Below are positions 59,801-64,000 of a stretch of DNA of 64,000 nt, in pieces. Source of the DNA: Anseranas semipalmata (Eukaryota; Chordata; Aves; Anseriformes; Anseranatidae); the NCBI GenBank assembly GCA_013399115.1, contig VXAA01003006.1, positions 1 through 64,000 of the forward strand, given 5' to 3'. A program made the position numbers and the translations under genes. Under the pieces are notes generated by a model, which had not been told where the DNA came from, searched no databases, and worked only from the letters and a program-made list of their open reading frames with translations. How positions within the stretch are numbered: position 1 is the stretch's first letter; every line of letters starts with the position of its first letter.

Positions 59801-62800
59801 GGAGAGGGGGTCTTCGAGTTTCATAGTCTTCAGAGAAGCTCCAACATAAATTTTACAGCATTAGCAACTGTGGCATAGCTGGCCTCCTGTGTTCAAGAAC
59901 AATTCCTGTGGCATCTGATCTGTTCCTGAGTCTGTTGAGCTCCAGTTTGTGCAGTTTCCTTGCCCTCAGTGTTCTTACAGAAAGATTATTCATGAGGTTT
60001 CACCCCTCTACATCATGGAAAATTTACTGTATTTCTTAAAATTTTCTCACTTTTTTTCCCCTGTGCAACACTATCCTTTATCTCTTCTCCTTCTTATGTT
60101 TATTCTGCTGATGTATTTATATAAACACATCAGTAACAACCATCTAATGCTTTCATTTTGCTGAACTAATCAAGAAGGCTCTTTTCATCTCCTTTAAGAT
60201 ATTTTTCTTTTCTTCAGCATTGTAGTAGCCCTCCTTTGCATTTGGCTTACAGGTGACGTTACTGCTTCCCTGTGTTTTCTGGAAAAAAATCATTGATTCA
60301 CATTCCCTTTTTTTCATGCCTGAATTTATTTCTGGTTTATGATCACCCCATTTTTCACTAGGTCACCTGAACATTTCTCTTCCGCTGTTTTTCCAGTAGA
60401 TGAGCTCCTTTTTTATAGTAGTAGCTCTTTGTCAGTCTTTGGCACTTTGTAATATTTCATCTGAAGGGAAGGGAAAGAAGACTTACTCTGCTCTGCAGTC
60501 CAATAAAGTGTAGCTTGAAGAGCTCGCTATGGGGTATCCTTAAAGGTGTCTTCTTGAGAAAATATTTTTACTAAGCGTAGTTATACTTTGAAGATCCTTG
60601 TATTTCGGTGTATCTCAAAAACTGTGAAAAACAAAGCAGATGACAGAAGCATTCATCAGGTGTGAATGCCTGTGTGTCTGCAGGGAGTCCAACTAATCGT
60701 TACAGTCCTTCTGCATTTAAAATCTGTGAAATGGCAGCTGAGGGCTTGTCTGCTGTGCCAAGCTCTATCTGGTCGAAGGGGATATGGACGAATGTATTGT
60801 GCTGGGATTTGCTCATGTGGCAGAGAACACTTGGTTGGGTGGATTTTGGTGAATTGAATTAACCAGGTTGAAATAAGCGTGCTCTTGCTCTTGTCTGCTG
60901 AGAACTTATACTTGGGAGTGAATTATAATACATGAGTTGAAATTACATCTAGTCTTGATACTACAGCTACTTCTGGATGTCCAGTGAAAATTAACATTAC
61001 TAAGTAATTGGAAGTTACTGGTTTGCCTTTTTATTTTAAACAGGTGAATCTCAGCAGTGTGATGTCTTTCAGCTGCAATGTTCATCTGATAGCTTGAAGC
61101 AGCATTTATCTTCCTTTGTTTTCCCACTGGATTTTCACGTTGTTGCTTACAATAAAGATTCCCACTAGCTGATTGCGAGTTCTTAGGAAACCAGCCTGCA
61201 TATTTCTGCTACTGACATATTTTCTTAGCAGTTACAAGCATTTGCAATTTGCCTGCAGACTAGCAGTTCTTTTCATTCTGTAAAAACGTCACAAAGATTT
61301 GTGTGCAGATATGCAAGTAGTAAAAGTGCTGCTCTTATAATTAATTTGCTGTGAAGGTGCTACGAAATTTCTGTAATATGCCATCTGTTTTGTGTATGTT
61401 TTCTGCTTGACATACAGTCACTTGAAAAAAAATGGCAGTAGCAGAGAAAAAAGGGTTCCAGCAGGATATTTATCTTGGATGTTACTGATCATGGGACGGG
61501 CAAGATATCTGAAAAGTGTTTTAATGGTAAGAGCATCCATCTTTACATTCATATAGTGTATCTATAGGACAGGAATTCTGGGTCTGCAGGAGACTAGGCT
61601 TTTAAAGAGAGATGTTCTGAGGTCTGAGGAAAAAATCAGTTACCTTTTCACATCCTAAAACCTAAGCTTCCATAGCAGTCTTTGTTCTTAGCACTTTTTT
61701 ATGTTTTGAAGTCAACCGTATGTACAACTATAATAGGTAAAAGTGGGTGCTTGCTACAATATGTATGACTGGGCCTCTAAAAGCAAATTATTTGAATCCT
61801 GTTAAATATTTTTGAATATTTGAACAGAACCACCAAGATCTGAAATGAGACTTCCGAATGTTTTATTGCAAGCAAAACCAGACTAGAATACAATGCTGTG
61901 CCAGACCAGTACTTTCCATGGCATCCCAAATATATTGAACACTTTTTGTATTTATCAGCTGCTGAATGAATTTGGCATAAAAAAAATAAACATATAAATG
62001 AGCCTCTAAAAGGAGGGGTAAGGGAGAGAATTCTGTTATGGAAAGCCTGCCAAAATTATATCTATATATATATTGCTACAGACAGATGAAGTCCTGCTAA
62101 AAAGAACTGAACTTACTACTAGGAGATCTTATCACTAAAAGACAAAAATGTAAGAAATCGATATGTTATACTTCAGTGTATACTATTCAATGCTGTAATG
62201 ACCTATGCATTTTCAGAATTAATAGTGCATCACACTTATCAATTATTATCCTTTTGAGCATACCATTTTCATTGTCAGGATGATTTTTATTAAGAGGTAA
62301 CCACAACTAGTCTAAAAGCAGTTCTGAACTGTGAAAACCAAGAGAGAAATCTGAAAGATAACAGTAGTTTTGAGTTTTCTAGAACTATCTATTTTGGTAT
62401 CAGGGGAAGTGAACATTATAATGAATTTTCTTTACAAACTATAGATAGCCCTTCATTTGTTGAGGTAACAGTTGTATATTTTCTAAAGCATATGACATGA
62501 AAATGACCACTGACAGCTGTAGCAATGGAAGTGCTTTGCTCTAGGGAGGGCTCTTCCATTTACTGGGAGGACGCTGTGTGGGATAAGAGTTCTAAAGAGC
62601 TGTATTATTTTGAAATCGTTGGACATGGGGAAAAGGATTGGGTGAAGTTCACAGCAGATTATATCCTGCCTCCACTTGAAGAAAATATTAGTTTGCCTTT
62701 AGAGTTAACAGCTTTTCTTCTGCTTTGGAAATCAGCAGGCTAATAATTCATTTTTCTTCAGTATGGTCTCATTTAAAACTCTGTTAAAGAAAGCAAAGGG

Positions 62801-63642
62801 CAAAAATGATCTGGACATATTTAGAAGTTCACAAATGTTAAGTGGAAAGGTCTCACAACTGCTGTAAACTGTATTTTTACACATTAGAGTATGAATGATG
62901 GTTTTAACCTTTTCATACAGAATTTTGTATACTGTGTAATTAACAGGTGAGAACTATATTCCCTTGTTGGTTTCTTATTTGCATTACTTCCTAGGCATAA
63001 GACTGGACTGGGGTCAGAACCAGAACATTAGTAATGGAAACCAGGAGGTGAAAGCAGGAAGAAAGTTGGGAGAATTGGAGCTATTGCTAAAACCTCCTCA
63101 TTCCTTTTGATACTTTAACAGCTGACTTTTTGTTTCATGGAAGTTTACTGACTTCTCCTTAGTGTGATGTTTTTCAGACCATGTTTTTCTATGACAGGAG
63201 AGGATTCAATCTATGCCTGTGATATGCATTAGATGTGCTCCATGTATTTAGGGAGCTTTTTCTTGTTCTGATTTCTCCTTGTCTGTAAGAAGGTATATGT
63301 GGGGGCTGTAATACAGATCAGAAGCTAAGCCAAGTAGCGTGTGTATATGTGTTCAGAGGAGAACAGCTAACAGATGTATCTCTACATAAAATGTGCACTT
63401 AACACTGCTTAAAATACCAGCTTTTATAAACTTCCAGAGTTGAAAAATAAAACCACCACACATTAAACTTTGAAAGAATGCAATAAAATCCTGTCATGGG
63501 CCGCGCGTGTGTTCATTCAAATGTCCTATTCAAAAGTCTCTCTGATTGCGCTTTAAACACAAGGAGCTAGGCACGTCCTTTATATACGTGGTACAATTTG
63601 TGGCGGTGATGCAAAGTTTCCTTCTGCCTTTTCTTTCCTCAG
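56886..63642. other. Unique DNA, no confirmed gene
   Basis: A GC-rich patch lies at 57355-57560 and a TA dinucleotide tract at about 62057-62073. A 26-nt block 62921-62946 is bounded by TTTTCATACAG and CAG|GTGAGA, another microexon-like coincidence. The 72-codon frame at 62525-62743 starts with an ATG in good context (GCAATGG) but matches no family. Confidence 0.45.
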
Positions 63643-63785
63643 ACCTTAAAGCACCATTGATTGTGCCTGATCAGTCTGACCTTTCTGCCATACCATCAAA
63701 CACGGTTTCACCTAATGTCCTGTTTAAAATAAATGGCTTGCATTTCAATCAGAATATACCGCTTTTAAAGCAGATCCAGTGTTGA
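63643..63785 (+). other. Candidate terminal exon (speculative)
   Basis: A very strong acceptor (CTGCCTTTTCTTTCCTCAG, ending 63642) opens a frame in phase with the upstream base. It runs 47 codons to TGA at 63783-63785. The translation has normal protein composition, for example DLKAPLIVPDQSDLSAIP and NGLHFNQNIPLLKQIQC. No donor is seen inside and no AATAAA is visible in the remaining 215 bp. No family is recognised, and an upstream exon cannot be identified. Confidence 0.25.
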
Positions 63786-64000
63786 TTTACAGTTTCCTAA
63801 GCAGTGAGAAATGCATTAACAGCTCTGGTTGATTGTTTCAACCCCATGTTTGCTGTGAACATTTGTTTTTTAACCTGTGCTAGAGTTTGCAAGGATGTGA
63901 GGGAGCATGACTGTGCTTGTATGCAGGTCGGTGAAGGACTCTGAAGTGTTCCTGTGAGAGCTGTTAGTCCAACCTGGTTCCACTGAATTATTTCCTTTCA
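63786..64000. other. Unique DNA at window end
   Basis: No poly(A) signal, repeat or coding sequence recognised. The short TTAGTCCAACCTGG near 63966 is too little to call CR1. Confidence 0.5.

Noticed and set aside
63960..63985. TTAGTCCAACCTGG as a CR1 3' end
   Set aside because: Only about a dozen bases match and the window ends before any supporting sequence.

Overview
The window looks like non-coding nuclear DNA from a bird, probably intronic or intergenic. The main evidence is its repeats. At least eight copies of the avian CR1 LINE family are present, several with the typical 8-bp ATTCTRTG-type 3' tail. There is also one solo retroviral LTR that begins with the TGTCCTGGTTTCAGCTGGGA block common in bird genomes. 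The background is AT-rich and low in CpG, with short compact GC/CpG-rich islands. No rRNA, tRNA, CRISPR, operon or intact host protein-coding gene was found. The sequence is a draft assembly: there is a 35-N gap at 12444-12478 and a single N at 39132.

Layout. 1-12 kb: AT-rich unique DNA with a decayed CR1 (about 1454-1889), an isolated CpG-dense block (3120-3265) and a second CR1 3' end (11858-12062). 12-19 kb: the assembly gap, the solo LTR (13483-14038), a faint CR1 remnant (14561-14630) and a CR1 3' end (18324-18532). 19-38 kb: mostly unique DNA with a GC-rich tract (26200-26610), a CpG block (32462-32700) and an odd segment at 35.96-36.88 kb that has a 119-codon frame, an inverted repeat and a microexon-like site. 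38.75-40.0 kb: a plus-strand CR1 carrying a perfect 232-bp duplication around the single N, almost certainly two overlapping contigs that were not merged. 46.75-47.12 kb: the best CpG island, with exon-like signals. 47.7-49.8 kb: two CR1 copies pointing toward each other. The second keeps an uninterrupted reverse-transcriptase reading frame of about 400 codons and is the only convincing protein-coding sequence here. 49.8-64 kb: unique AT-rich DNA with a small CR1 3' end (56578-56757) and a few splice-site-like signals.

The parts do not form a pathway. The recognisable genes are fragments of retroelements. The other candidates (possible exons, CpG islands, a G-quadruplex motif, a recursive-splice-like site) are inferences from local motifs and need transcript, methylation or cross-species data. 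I found no convincing new biological system; the most solid unexpected observation is the assembly artefact at 38.9-39.4 kb.
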